A DNA stretch of 29,754 nt, taken from positions 1 through 29,754 of IMG/VR virus record IMGVR_UViG_3300025674_000255. One strand, 5' to 3'. The DNA is from a virus. Below are positions 1 to 7,875 of this stretch, piece after piece. The notes beneath the pieces are model-generated. The model had not been told where the DNA came from. It saw only the letters and a list, made by a program, of their open reading frames with translations, and made no database searches. The position numbers were made by a program, and so were the translations under genes. Numbering within the stretch: position 1 is the stretch's first letter; each line of letters starts with the position of its first letter.

Positions 1-127
1 GTTGGTCGCATCGTTGCCGTTGCCCGTTTGGTCGTACCAAGTTGTTACATGTCCATCTGCGGTAATCTGCACCACCTCAAAATCGTCAATATCACCCGTG
101 AAACTACCGCTTACCTCCAACCCCCAA
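1..127. repeat. Terminal direct repeat, left copy (circular join)
   Basis: These 127 bases are identical to the last 127 bases of the window. The repeat lies inside one open reading frame and the frame agrees on both sides of the join. An overlap of 127 is also a common assembler k-mer size, so it probably marks a closed circular assembly rather than a biological terminal repeat. Confidence 0.95.
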
Positions 128-1245
128 TTTGAGTTGGTATTAACTGATGAGAATGTTAGTTCTTCCGTGTAAGTACCATTTCCACTCCTTAGCGTTCCTG
201 CCCCATCCCCTGTTTCAACAAAACTTACACCGATACCGTACTTCTTGAATTGAATCGCTCCCGAACCCGAATAGTTGCTAATGGTAAATGACACCCGAAT
301 TTTTATACCCGCTGCATCGGGTACTCCGAAATTTTTGTAGGCTGTATCTGAACTTGTGGCGTTTAGGAAAGACATAACCCCATCGGCTATGCTTACACCC
401 GTTCCCAATGTCCACCCCGTGCTACTTGAAAAGTCCTCATCTGCGATGGTGTATTCCTCATTCACAAAAGCAAGGAGAGCCGTACTATCCAAGTCCCCGT
501 TAGCATCGAACCCAATGTCTTGCTCGGTGTCATCCGATGACCTCCGCACCCGTATAGCGTTGAGCGTTTCAGCCTCGGTAAATTGGCGCAATGAGTAGTA
601 AGCAGTAACCCCTCCGAAAGCATCGCCGAAGCCGCTATATGCAGGCGCGGGTGCGCTGCCGCCGACCGATGCCTCTGTCTTCACATAGTCGCCCGCTGTC
701 GCTCCTTCGTTCAACATCGCGCCCCAGAAGAAGACCTCTCCCGTGCCTGCCGATGCTGCGTTCTGAATACTCAAGGTGTGGGTGATCGCTGTCGCTCCCG
801 TTGTGAAGCTGAAGGAGTAGCGTCCATCGTCTGGGTTCAGCCCCCAAGATGTGTCCGCTGTGAATTGTTGCGCCTGACCGAGAGTTACATTGCGAAGCCT
901 GAAGGCCTTCGTGCCCGTCCGCACCTTTGCGTAGACGCTGAAGGTGTAGGTCGTGTTTGCCTCGAGGGCGATCTGCTGCTGAATCCTTGACTGCGGTGCG
1001 TCCGTGAAGGTTAGCTTTTCGGCTGTATCTGTGCCGTCGGGAGCTGCCTCGTCTGTGCTATTGGCCGCAACTGAAATAAGGAACTGACTCCAGTCGCGAG
1101 TGATGTTCATGTCTTCCGAAGCCTTCAGCAGGTTCAGCCCAAAGCCGGGAGGTGCTGAATCGATGAAGAGCGTGTTCGCGCTCCATGCCTTGTCCCCCCA
1201 CCATGTGGACTTGTATATCTCGCCCCAATTATTGCTGTTTGCCAT
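1..1245 (-). CDS. Tail fibre / receptor-binding protein, N-terminal 415 residues (continues at 29627)
   Basis: The frame starts at ATG 1243-1245, one base after the upstream stop, and stays open to the window edge. On a circle it continues at 29627 and ends at 29025, giving about 615 residues. Residues 1-35 resemble a short tail-attachment segment. Residues 36-185 look like a beta-sandwich carbohydrate-binding module (TYTFSVYAKV, GEVFFWGAMLNEGA). Residues 215-261 carry a motif block (YYSLRQF, RVRRSSDDTEQDIGF, DSTALLAFV) known from ConA/arabinofuranosidase-B-like lectin domains, whose next motif (HVTTWYDQTGNGN) comes only at 399. Between them, 262-396 form a second module. The codons from about residue 215 onward are AT-richer than the N-terminal part. 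Probable role: host surface glycan recognition at the tail tip. Fibre identity is inferred from domains and from its place between head genes and lysis genes. Confidence 0.8.
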   Translation of the reverse strand, partial: MANSNNWGEIYKSTWWGDKAWSANTLFIDSAPPGFGLNLLKASEDMNITRDWSQFLISVAANSTDEAAPDGTDTAEKLTFTDAPQSRIQQQIALEANTTYTFSVYAKVRTGTKAFRLRNVTLGQAQQFTADTSWGLNPDDGRYSFSFTTGATAITHTLSIQNAASAGTGEVFFWGAMLNEGATAGDYVKTEASVGGSAPAPAYSGFGDAFGGVTAYYSLRQFTEAETLNAIRVRRSSDDTEQDIGFDANGDLDSTALLAFVNEEYTIADEDFSSSTGWTLGTGVSIADGVMSFLNATSSDTAYKNFGVPDAAGIKIRVSFTISNYSGSGAIQFKKYGIGVSFVETGDGAGTLRSGNGTYTEELTFSSVNTNSNWGLEVSGSFTGDIDDFEVVQITADGHVTTWYDQTGNGNDATN

Positions 1246-1246
1246 A

Positions 1247-1747
1247 TCAGTAGACCCAACGATTTGACCTGCGTGAATGATTCGGATGCATCCCATCCTC
1301 CTGCGCTGCCGTGTATTCCGGGAAGCGGGTGGGATAGTATTCGAGGTGATCGACGAGCCGCCTCTTGTAGTGGTCGCCCACATCCGTCTGCTTGGTGATC
1401 AATGCCTGAAGCTCATCGATGGAGGGCGTGGTCGCGTTCTCGCTCTGATGCCTGAACACCCCCGCGTTGCTCACCTCGTAGGCGTGGAACTGGTAGAACT
1501 CCGCAGCGGCTAAATGAATGAGGCAGGGCTGCACGAAGTCGGTCAGCAGGGTCGAGTAGTTCCCCGCCAATGTGCTGCCGCTGATGTCGCTCTGGAGCTT
1601 CTCGTAGAGCTTTGTCCCGAGGATGGGGAGGATGTGGATGTCCTGCGCCACCTTGATGTGTGGGATGATCTTGTCGGTGTCCACGTTGCCACCTATCAGC
1701 GTGTAGCGGATCAGGTCTTCGCGTTGTATAAACAGAACGTCGCTCAT
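1247..1747 (-). CDS. DUF6712-like head-tail connector
   Basis: A 166-residue protein whose ATG overlaps the portal stop (ATGA) and whose stop lies one base before the fibre start. It has the look of the DUF6712 family found after portal genes in Bacteroidota phages: an N-terminal TLIGGNVDTDKIIPHIKVAQ segment, an ILGTKLYEKL helix, then a helical core (LAAAEFYQFHAYEVSNAG) and a charged C-terminus. Such proteins are expected to act as the adaptor ring between portal and tail. Family assignment is from memory of the sequence pattern; the connector role follows from its position. Confidence 0.6.
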   Translation of the reverse strand: MSDVLFIQREDLIRYTLIGGNVDTDKIIPHIKVAQDIHILPILGTKLYEKLQSDISGSTLAGNYSTLLTDFVQPCLIHLAAAEFYQFHAYEVSNAGVFRHQSENATTPSIDELQALITKQTDVGDHYKRRLVDHLEYYPTRFPEYTAAQEDGMHPNHSRRSNRWVY

Positions 1748-3507
1748 CGTCTCCCTTGGTTTGGCATATCAATCGGGCGCGTCTTCGCATCATCGTAGCC
1801 TGCGGGGTTCATGTTCTGCACCCCTGCGCTCTTCGCTGCGCCCTCGCTTGTGCGCTTATAGTTGTCCTCGATGTCTCTGCGCGTTGTTCCCTTCTCGCTT
1901 TCGTCCAATGGCTTGACCTTGCCGCCCACTTGCTTGCGCTTGAAGATCATCCTAAACCAACGATGGTGACAATTCACTCCACCCTTGAACCGCCAGATGG
2001 AATAAGATGACGATCCTTTGGGTGCGAACTCGGAGTTCACTCCTGCGCTGCTCATCTTCTCGATGTCTTCCCTGCGGTAGTATACGCCCTGCTCTGCGTT
2101 GGCGACCATGTTCTTGCAAAATGTCCTGCTATTGTCTTTGGTTCTCTTGGGGTCGTAGCGGTAGCGGATTTTGTAGATGCCCCCATCGTGGCGGCTCTTC
2201 TCCTCGGGGTCGCTGAATCTCTTGAAGAACTTGAAGACCTCCCCGTCTGGTTCATCGGGGTCTGTCACCTCCTCCTCATGGACAAGCTCCCACTCGTCGA
2301 GGTCTACCTTGTCGCCCTTGTCCTCGAGGTACTTCAGCCATGCCTCCTCCGCTGTCTCGCTGAAGTGAGGGGCTTCGATTGACATCTCGACCTTGTTCAG
2401 CTTCGCAGGCGTTGCGCTTGCCTCCATCATGACAGGGGAGAGGTCTTTGAAGTACAGCTCGATCTCCTGCCCGTTGTGCGCCATGACGCTCTCGGCTGCT
2501 TCTGTCACCAGATGCCTGAAGGGTTTGATGACGCTGTTCTTAAAAAGCTCATAGGCGACTTGTAGCTCCTCCGCGTTGTTTCCGAGCCCTGTGTTGTCCT
2601 TGATGCCTAAAAGCATCGGAGATGTGATCCTATGCGCCACCATGACCTTCCTGATGCACTCGTCCGAGAGGAACTGATACTGATTGTGCGCATCGGATAG
2701 CTGCACCGCCTCGATCGTTGCCGCGTTGTCTGGGCTGTCGTTGAAGGCGATGATGGCCTTGCCACTGTTGGATGACCCTCCCCACTTCGCGAGGATGTCG
2801 CGCTCGATCTCGAACTGCTCCTCGATGGGTGGCACTCCGTTGTTGAAGTTGATCATCATGGACGGAGCGAGGCCGTTCTTGATGTTGTTGAGGTGGTAGT
2901 TCGCGATCTCTCCCTCGAGCTCTGCATATTGAAGGCCGCCCTGATAGTCCACAGGGGAGAAGTAAACAGAGCCGGGGCTGTAACTCTCCACGCTCAAGAT
3001 GGCCACGTCGTCGCCTGCTGCCTGATGCCCGAACGCGGGGAAGGCTTGAGGGGCGAACTTGGGGCTCTTTGCTTTGCTCCAGTCGTTCGAGAAGTAGAAG
3101 GTGTCCACCTCTCCCTCGTCGTTCACCTTCGCAGGGCGCAGATAGTTGCGGGGGATGTGGAACGCTCCCACCACCTGACCCTTGTCGAGGGTGAGCTGAA
3201 AGGATGCGTGGCCGAAGAGCTTCAGGTCGTGGCATACCCTGCGCACGTCCTCGGCTTGGAATATCTTGATGAAGTTCACATACGCCTCGAGGCTGCTCCC
3301 CTCTGCTGCCTCCATGCCCTCGCCATAGATGAGGTCGCTGATCCCTTGAATCGCTGCGTTGTTCGTTGGCGAAGAGTGGAAGAGGTCAATCAGGTACTGA
3401 TAGAAGTTGTTGTCCTCTCCGTACTCGACCCACGCGTTCTTCGGCTTCTCTGACACCTTCGGGGAGGTGTAGCTCGCGAGCTTTAATATCTTCAAATTGT
3501 CACCCAT
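1744..3507 (-). CDS. Portal protein
   Basis: A 587-residue protein of portal size. The N-terminal half has the pattern of Bacteroidota phage portals: WVEYGEDNNFYQYLIDLF, then SPTNNAAIQGISDLIYGEG near residues 47-65, and later a long helix region (SDECIRKVMVAHRITSPMLLGI, then GLGNNAEELQVAYELFKNSVI) that resembles portal stem and crown helices. The last ~170 residues add a charged segment with FCKNMVANAEQGVYYRREDIEKM, resembling C-terminal extensions of phage head proteins. It overlaps the upstream gene by 16 bases and the downstream connector by ATGA. It would form the dodecameric DNA gate at a capsid vertex. Unusually, it lies about 14 kb from terL on the map and downstream of the capsid gene. 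Confidence 0.8.
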   Translation of the reverse strand: MGDNLKILKLASYTSPKVSEKPKNAWVEYGEDNNFYQYLIDLFHSSPTNNAAIQGISDLIYGEGMEAAEGSSLEAYVNFIKIFQAEDVRRVCHDLKLFGHASFQLTLDKGQVVGAFHIPRNYLRPAKVNDEGEVDTFYFSNDWSKAKSPKFAPQAFPAFGHQAAGDDVAILSVESYSPGSVYFSPVDYQGGLQYAELEGEIANYHLNNIKNGLAPSMMINFNNGVPPIEEQFEIERDILAKWGGSSNSGKAIIAFNDSPDNAATIEAVQLSDAHNQYQFLSDECIRKVMVAHRITSPMLLGIKDNTGLGNNAEELQVAYELFKNSVIKPFRHLVTEAAESVMAHNGQEIELYFKDLSPVMMEASATPAKLNKVEMSIEAPHFSETAEEAWLKYLEDKGDKVDLDEWELVHEEEVTDPDEPDGEVFKFFKRFSDPEEKSRHDGGIYKIRYRYDPKRTKDNSRTFCKNMVANAEQGVYYRREDIEKMSSAGVNSEFAPKGSSSYSIWRFKGGVNCHHRWFRMIFKRKQVGGKVKPLDESEKGTTRRDIEDNYKRTSEGAAKSAGVQNMNPAGYDDAKTRPIDMPNQGRR

Positions 3508-4043
3508 TTGGCTGTATTGTCGAGCGGTTGCTGCGTCATTGGCGTCTTATCGTAGACGCTGAAGTCCTGAAGGTCGGTGCTGTTTGTGCAGAACACCTTG
3601 CCCCGGTAAATTTCGTTCAATATCTCCCCGCTGCTCATGTACGAAGTTACGAGTTCATTCGCCTGCCTTCTCGTCTTTGAAGTGTAAGGGTCAACAAGAT
3701 TTGAAACGCATTGAAAGACGCTCTCCTCCCATCCCTCTGCCGCCTCGAGGTCGTCCGTCACCCTCTTTCTGTAGATGGTTGGCTCGTCGAGGGCTGACAT
3801 GGTAGAAGACAAAGCCCCAGAGGGCAAGCGGAACACCCGGAGGTAGTAGTACAAATTCTCATAAAGGGGAAAAGTTCGGGTGATGCTGACGTAGCTGTCG
3901 TCTTGTAGCCCGTAGCCGATCATCTGAAAGGTCGTGCCGCTCTCCTCCTCCTGAAGGTGGAGAAGGTACTGGAGCGCACCAATGGATCGCGGTGCGAACT
4001 TGATGGTTTGCAAATCCGTCTGACTGCTTGTCAAGATGTGCAT
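3492..4043 (-). CDS. Conserved phage protein of unknown function before portal
   Basis: A 183-residue soluble protein. I do not recognise a named family. It has a beta-rich N-terminal half (FAPRSIGALQYLLHLQEEESG, then FQMIGYGLQDDSYVSI) and a helical C-terminal half (TRRQANELVTSYMSSGEILNEIYRG) without catalytic motifs. It begins its own transcription unit: a TAACTTTG -7 element lies 20 bases upstream and a terminator separates it from the gene before. It overlaps the portal start by 16 bases, so translation is probably coupled and a head or head-tail role is likely. Confidence 0.55.
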   Translation of the reverse strand: MHILTSSQTDLQTIKFAPRSIGALQYLLHLQEEESGTTFQMIGYGLQDDSYVSITRTFPLYENLYYYLRVFRLPSGALSSTMSALDEPTIYRKRVTDDLEAAEGWEESVFQCVSNLVDPYTSKTRRQANELVTSYMSSGEILNEIYRGKVFCTNSTDLQDFSVYDKTPMTQQPLDNTAKWVTI

Positions 4044-4062
4044 CTGTCCCTTGTGGTTTTCA

Positions 4063-4070
4063 CAAAGTTA
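4063..4070 (-). promoter_or_regulatory. Promoter -7 element TAACTTTG
   Basis: Read on the minus strand this is TAACTTTG, an exact fit to the Bacteroidota TAnnTTTG -7 consensus. It lies about 20 bases before the ATG at 4043 and just after a terminator, so it probably drives the 183-residue gene, portal, connector and fibre. No convincing -33 TTTG was found. Confidence 0.55.
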
Positions 4071-4110
4071 AAGCATTCAGAGGCTTGTTGAGTCGCTTGG
4101 GTATGTTGAT

Positions 4111-4137
4111 AAAAAAAAGGAGGGCTTCGCGCCCTCC
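4111..4137 (-). terminator. Intrinsic terminator after tail tube candidate
   Basis: On the minus strand a perfect 7-bp stem GGAGGGC/GCCCTCC encloses a 5-base loop and is followed at once by eight T residues. It ends the short unit holding the putative tail tube gene. Confidence 0.85.
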
Positions 4138-4199
4138 CTTGTCAAACAATAAACCAACACCAACGAGGAGCAGATCAGCTCCATGTGTCGGGGTGCAAG

Positions 4200-4751
4200 T
4201 TACGAATTTGTTCCTTCAGTTACCGTTCCGAGGAGAGCCTCGAAGGTTGATTCAGTCAAGGCGTTGTCCATGAACTTGGGAAGAGTGCGCTCCTGTGCAG
4301 TGAAGGTCAGGGTGTAGCCCGAGAGGTCGCCCATCGCGTTGCCTGTCACCAAAGTGCCTCCAGTTACCTCGCAGCCGTATTCGTGGCCGACGATCATCCT
4401 GTTGTCGTTGTTGTCCACTACGACGATGTGAGGGCGTCCGTGTGCCATGATCGCGAGCTCTGCGTTGTCCTCTTGGGAGAGCTTCTTGAAGGTCAGTTCA
4501 AGGGTGCTCTCGAAGAAGGTCGTGCCCGTCTCGCGTGAGCTGTTGATGTTCGTGGTCAGGGAGGATGCATGGCGCACCTCGTAGACTACTGCATCAACGT
4601 CAGCCGTCCCGGCAGCGTCTGCGATGTCAGTCACCTCACCGCTCACCTCTGTCAAGGTCAACGGCTCGAAGTTGATCAGGTAGATTTTCTTGATCCCACC
4701 GACCACATCTTTGCAAGGCTCTTTCCGTCCGAGTGTTAAGTTGCAAGCCAT
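4200..4751 (-). CDS. Putative major tail (tube) protein
   Basis: A 183-residue protein, right size for a tail tube subunit. It begins MACNLTLGRKEPCKDVVGGIKK and has INSSRETGTTFFESTLELTFK in the middle and GCEVTGGTLVTGNAMGDLSGY followed by LTFTAQE near the C-terminus, a pattern I associate with Bacteroidota phage major tail proteins. The gene stands alone between two strong terminators (4775-4804 and 4111-4137), as expected for a protein needed in high copy. No promoter consensus was seen in the 78 bases upstream, so expression may come from read-through. It could instead be a capsid decoration protein, given that it follows the capsid gene. Confidence 0.6.
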   Translation of the reverse strand: MACNLTLGRKEPCKDVVGGIKKIYLINFEPLTLTEVSGEVTDIADAAGTADVDAVVYEVRHASSLTTNINSSRETGTTFFESTLELTFKKLSQEDNAELAIMAHGRPHIVVVDNNDNRMIVGHEYGCEVTGGTLVTGNAMGDLSGYTLTFTAQERTLPKFMDNALTESTFEALLGTVTEGTNS

Positions 4752-4774
4752 TTTCTTTTTGTCTTTTTAGAGTG

Positions 4775-4804
4775 AAAAAAAAAGGGAGGGATTCACGCCC
4801 TCCC
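4775..4804 (-). terminator. Intrinsic terminator after major capsid gene
   Basis: Minus strand: stem GGGAGGG/CCCTCCC of 7 bp, 7-base loop, then nine T residues. It lies 26 bases past the capsid stop. Confidence 0.85.
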
Positions 4805-4829
4805 CCTTGAATTGTCTATTCAGTCGCTT

Positions 4830-5813
4830 TTAGTTGGCAGAGTTCGTGATGCCGTAGGTAACCACATCCTCGATCACTCCAACCTGACAGCCTGCGGTCA
4901 TTCGCATGATGACGCGGACGTTCTGCGATCCGTCGAACTGGCTCATGTCGATGAGGCGCACTTCATTGGCGTCGTTCAGCAGTCCAGTACCGAAGAACAG
5001 GTTGCTCTTGGTTGTGGCGATTGCCTTGCCTGAAGCCATACCGGGAGCGAGGCAAAGATCAACGCCCTCGAAGTTCATCGGCTTCGCACCGACGCTCATC
5101 TGGTTGTTGTATCCAGAGCCGGGGCTTGCTGCTGCGGTTGTAGGTGTGCCGTACTCGATGGCCGCGAATCCACCCAATGCTCTCATGTAAGCGCGGGCGA
5201 TGTTTGGCGCAACGTAGATTTTGAAGTCCGGGCGAGAGTAAACAGCCTCGGGAGTAGCGTCCAAGATGCTGCCCAACTCATCAACCACGTTTGAAGCGGT
5301 GATTGTTGTGCCTGCTACCTCCTGCGCTGCGGGAAGGTTGGCATCAGTTCCAACGAGCTCCGCGAAGCCGTCGAAACGCTGATAAGTGCCCGACCCGTCT
5401 GTTCCTTGCCAGAGGTGGTACTCAACCTCCTGCGCTACCTTCTCGGCAACGTGAGCGATCAAGAAGTCCTCGAAGCTCGCGGGGAGGTCGTGATGAGCAG
5501 AGAAGCCCATCTCCAAAGCTTGCCAGTTGTTGTAGAATGAGCTCTTGCAAACCTCGAGGTTCACTTGAAGTTCCAAGGGCTCGATCACGCGCTCCTCCAA
5601 AGTGATGGAGCTGCTCGCTGTGAAGTCGCAGGTGGCATCGGCCAACAGCGTGCCAGTAGTGACTTGCTGAACCACTTCCTTGAACTTGACGTTCGGCATG
5701 ATTGTGATCTCCTCGTTCGCGAGGGTTTGTCCTGAAAGCAGGGCTGCACTGATGTACTTGCCTGCAAATTCACCTGCGTATGATACGCCTGTGTCTGTGA
5801 ATGTAGTTGCCAT
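4830..5813 (-). CDS. Major capsid protein
   Basis: A 327-residue protein directly after an acidic scaffold-like gene and followed by a strong terminator. Features fit an HK97-fold capsid subunit of Bacteroidota phages: an N-terminal segment rich in G/S/A (TFTDTGVSYAGEFAGKYISAAL), PNVKFKEVVQQVTTG, a middle LEMGFSAHHDLPASFEDFLIAHVAEKVAQEVE spine-like helix, and a C-terminal domain with VAPNIARAYMRAL, APGMASGKAIAT, FFGTGLLND and RVIMRMTAGCQVGV. The last block resembles the conserved P-domain strand of such capsids. No N-terminal delta domain is obvious; scaffolding is provided by the gene before. Function is supported by length, context and pattern, not by a search. Confidence 0.85.
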   Translation of the reverse strand: MATTFTDTGVSYAGEFAGKYISAALLSGQTLANEEITIMPNVKFKEVVQQVTTGTLLADATCDFTASSSITLEERVIEPLELQVNLEVCKSSFYNNWQALEMGFSAHHDLPASFEDFLIAHVAEKVAQEVEYHLWQGTDGSGTYQRFDGFAELVGTDANLPAAQEVAGTTITASNVVDELGSILDATPEAVYSRPDFKIYVAPNIARAYMRALGGFAAIEYGTPTTAAASPGSGYNNQMSVGAKPMNFEGVDLCLAPGMASGKAIATTKSNLFFGTGLLNDANEVRLIDMSQFDGSQNVRVIMRMTAGCQVGVIEDVVTYGITNSAN

Positions 5814-5840
5814 TCGTTTGGGTTTTGGGTTTTAAGTGTC

Positions 5841-6527
5841 TTACTTGTTCATGTGCTTCAGCACGTTGCCCATCGTGGTATTCCGTGCACTTGGCTTGAA
5901 CCAATCGATTGAGTCGGGGCGAGTGCCTTCGGGCTTCACTTTAATCTTTGCGGTGACCTTCTGGGCAGACGCTTCGACAGCGACCTCCTCGGGCTTCTCC
6001 TCGGCCTTCTCTTCAGTCTCTTCGGCTGCTGCCTCGGGAGCGGCTTCGCCTTCTTCGCTGCTCATCTCTTCTTTTTCCTGCATGGCCTCCATGACCACCT
6101 CGCGGACGTATTGGCGCAGCTCTTCGCGAAGCTTGTCCATGTCGCCCATCTCTTCTTTCTCGTCTTCCTTCAGCTCCTCTTCCTTGGGCGCTTCGCCTTC
6201 GGCCTCCTCGCTCATCTCTTCCTTCGCCTCCTGCTCGACCTCGGCTTCGGCCTCGCCTTCGCCTTCAGCCTCCTCTCCTGTGCCGATGCTCACGATCATG
6301 CTGCTGTCGTTCACCTCTACCTTGCGGCCATCCTCAAGCTCGTATGTGCCTTCTGGCATCGGTATCTTCTCCCCGTCTTCGGTAACGATGAAAACAGCCT
6401 GACCCTCCTCGAAGCTGTCGGCCTCGATGGTTGTGCCTTCCTTGAGTTCGGCTTGAGCCAGTTCGGTCTTCACCGCCTGCTTCTCGTCAGCGTTCAATGC
6501 TGAAAAGATTTTCTGAATGATGGACAT
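5841..6527 (-). CDS. Acidic scaffold-like capsid assembly protein
   Basis: A 228-residue highly acidic protein. Residues 1-80 form a small domain with FIVTEDGEKIPMPEGTYELED, a pattern seen in proteins next to Bacteroidota phage capsid genes. Residues ~85-185 are glutamate-rich low complexity with a predicted helix (MDKLREELRQYVREVVMEAM). The last ~40 residues are basic (VTAKIKVKPEG, WFKPSARNTTM). An acidic helical body with a basic capsid-binding tail is typical of scaffolding proteins. It lies 27 bases upstream of the capsid gene. There is no protease motif, so cleavage is probably by the XkdF-type enzyme at 8754-9350. Confidence 0.75.
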   Translation of the reverse strand: MSIIQKIFSALNADEKQAVKTELAQAELKEGTTIEADSFEEGQAVFIVTEDGEKIPMPEGTYELEDGRKVEVNDSSMIVSIGTGEEAEGEGEAEAEVEQEAKEEMSEEAEGEAPKEEELKEDEKEEMGDMDKLREELRQYVREVVMEAMQEKEEMSSEEGEAAPEAAAEETEEKAEEKPEEVAVEASAQKVTAKIKVKPEGTRPDSIDWFKPSARNTTMGNVLKHMNK

Positions 6528-6557
6528 AGGTCGAGTTTAATGTCACAAAGGTCAGAT

Positions 6558-6582
6558 AAAAAAAGACCCCTACATTGAGGGG
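6558..6582 (-). terminator. Intrinsic terminator before scaffold gene
   Basis: Minus strand: CCCCT/AGGGG stem, 6-base loop, then TC and seven T residues. It separates the phosphoesterase unit from scaffold and capsid. Confidence 0.7.
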
Positions 6583-6607
6583 CTTGGCTTTAATTTTCGA
6601 AAGTGCC

Positions 6608-6616
6608 TGTGGATAA
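6608..6616 (-). promoter_or_regulatory. Perfect DnaA-box 9-mer (TTATCCACA)
   Basis: The minus strand reads TTATCCACA, the strongest consensus DnaA box, in the short non-coding gap between the 57-residue gene and the terminator. The phage has a DnaA domain IV-like protein, so an origin role is possible, but one copy could be chance. Confidence 0.35.
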
Positions 6617-6639
6617 AGCCCTTGAGGTGGCTCTTGCCA

Positions 6640-6813
6640 TCATTGCCCTCCCTTTGGCTTCTTAATGGTGTCGATGCCCATCTTCCTGCGCCTCTCGAGC
6701 TCCACGATGTGGCACTTCATGGCCTCCGTTGGTGCGCAGTCGCAGCCCTTGTGGAAGAGGTGGCAGGCGACAGGGACGCGCTCTTTATCGGATCGAGTAA
6801 AGTCCGTCTGCAT
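6640..6813 (-). CDS. Small Cys-rich protein of unknown function
   Basis: A 57-residue frame with ATG at 6811-6813, overlapping the end of the phosphoesterase gene by 29 bases. It contains CHLFHKGCDCAPTEAMKCH, with four cysteines and two histidines in 19 residues, which could bind a metal ion, and a basic C-terminus (KKPKGGQ). The preceding in-frame codons lie inside the phosphoesterase gene, so the short form is the likely one. No function can be assigned. Confidence 0.55.
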   Translation of the reverse strand: MQTDFTRSDKERVPVACHLFHKGCDCAPTEAMKCHIVELERRRKMGIDTIKKPKGGQ

Positions 6814-7861
6814 CTTCAATGATTCTAAAGTTGTCCACCATGAAGCTCCCGTCCTCGTACACCTCAACCCATGCCGCACCGAGATTCCACTTCGTAAAAG
6901 CAAAGGGGCGGTACTCTGGAGCGAGTTCACACAGGCAGCCCGTAGACCAACAGGCGATGGCGTCCCCGTTGATATTGCCCTCTTGATGCTCGCTCGTCTG
7001 ATGGTTGTGCCCTGCAAGCACCGAAGCCTTCGCTCTCATAAACAGCCCCCGCGCTGCATTGACTGGGTTGAAGAAGCTCCCCCCGAACTCGTGGCCGTGG
7101 ATGATGTTCAGCTTCCCGGCCTTGATCTGTTGGTTGTCGGGGATGTAGATGATGCCATGCTCCTCAAGGTGTAGGAACTGGGCGAAGCCGAGCGACTGCC
7201 CGAACTCCATCTCAAGGGCTTTGGCCATCTCTCCCGCCTTCTCCCAGAGGTAGAGCTCCCACCGCGCCTCATGGTTTCCGAGCTTGTAATATATGCGAGC
7301 CTCGGGGAACTGCCACCGCAGCCACTCGAGGAACTCACGCCCCGCCTCGATCTCTTCAACGAGGTCGGGCTTGTTGCCTTTCTTTAAGAATCGGCTGATC
7401 TTCCAAAAGTCGAGGATGTCGCCATTCATCAGGATGGTGTCCACCTCCTTCTTCTGAAAGTAGTCCAGAGCTGCGCAGATGGCTGCGGGGTCGTGGTATG
7501 GGATGTGTACGTCGCTGATGATGCCGATGCGCTTGCCTTCAATCTCAAAGGGCTTGTGCCTGCGGGCATGGCTCTCGGGGATGCTCTTGCCCCTTATCTG
7601 CGCTGCACCCCTGTGAGCGGGTGGCGCGTCCATGATCTTCTTGCTCCTTTGCCTCTCGCCCCCCTGCCCGGTGTAGTAGCGAATAATCCGTCGGACATTG
7701 TCCACGTCGTCCTCAGTGAACATCTCGGGGTTGTCTCTTACAATGATGCGGGCGAGCGTCTTCTTGCCGAGTGGTTCGGCTTTATCATTGAGGTCGTCGA
7801 GGTACTTCTCGATGTACTTCTTGACGAGTTCGCCCTCGGGCTTTGATTCGCTGCCTGCCAT
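6785..7861 (-). CDS. Calcineurin-like metallophosphoesterase
   Basis: With ATG at 7859-7861 the product is 358 residues; an in-frame ATG at 7909 would add 16 residues but lies upstream of the promoter element. All five metallophosphoesterase motifs are present: DVH (117-119), GD (147-148), GNHE (195-198), HGH (255-257) and GHNH (284-287), which bind two metal ions and hydrolyse phosphoester bonds. Residues 10-75 form a separate helical domain with basic end (GERQRSKK), possibly nucleic-acid binding. The substrate is unknown; phage enzymes of this family act on nucleotides, DNA ends or phosphoproteins. Its divergent neighbour is a PP-loop enzyme, and together they form an accessory island in the structural region. 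Confidence 0.85.
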   Translation of the reverse strand: MAGSESKPEGELVKKYIEKYLDDLNDKAEPLGKKTLARIIVRDNPEMFTEDDVDNVRRIIRYYTGQGGERQRSKKIMDAPPAHRGAAQIRGKSIPESHARRHKPFEIEGKRIGIISDVHIPYHDPAAICAALDYFQKKEVDTILMNGDILDFWKISRFLKKGNKPDLVEEIEAGREFLEWLRWQFPEARIYYKLGNHEARWELYLWEKAGEMAKALEMEFGQSLGFAQFLHLEEHGIIYIPDNQQIKAGKLNIIHGHEFGGSFFNPVNAARGLFMRAKASVLAGHNHQTSEHQEGNINGDAIACWSTGCLCELAPEYRPFAFTKWNLGAAWVEVYEDGSFMVDNFRIIEDADGLYSIR

Positions 7862-7875
7862 TGTGTTGGTTTTCA

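Noticed and set aside
1-127. Terminal repeat as a true phage direct terminal repeat
   Set aside because: Length equals a common assembler k-mer and it lies mid-gene; circular overlap is the simpler reading.
6591-6645. Possible 17-codon frame (ATGATG start) after the 57-residue gene
   Set aside because: Too short, with no features; the gap is better explained by a terminator and a possible DnaA box.
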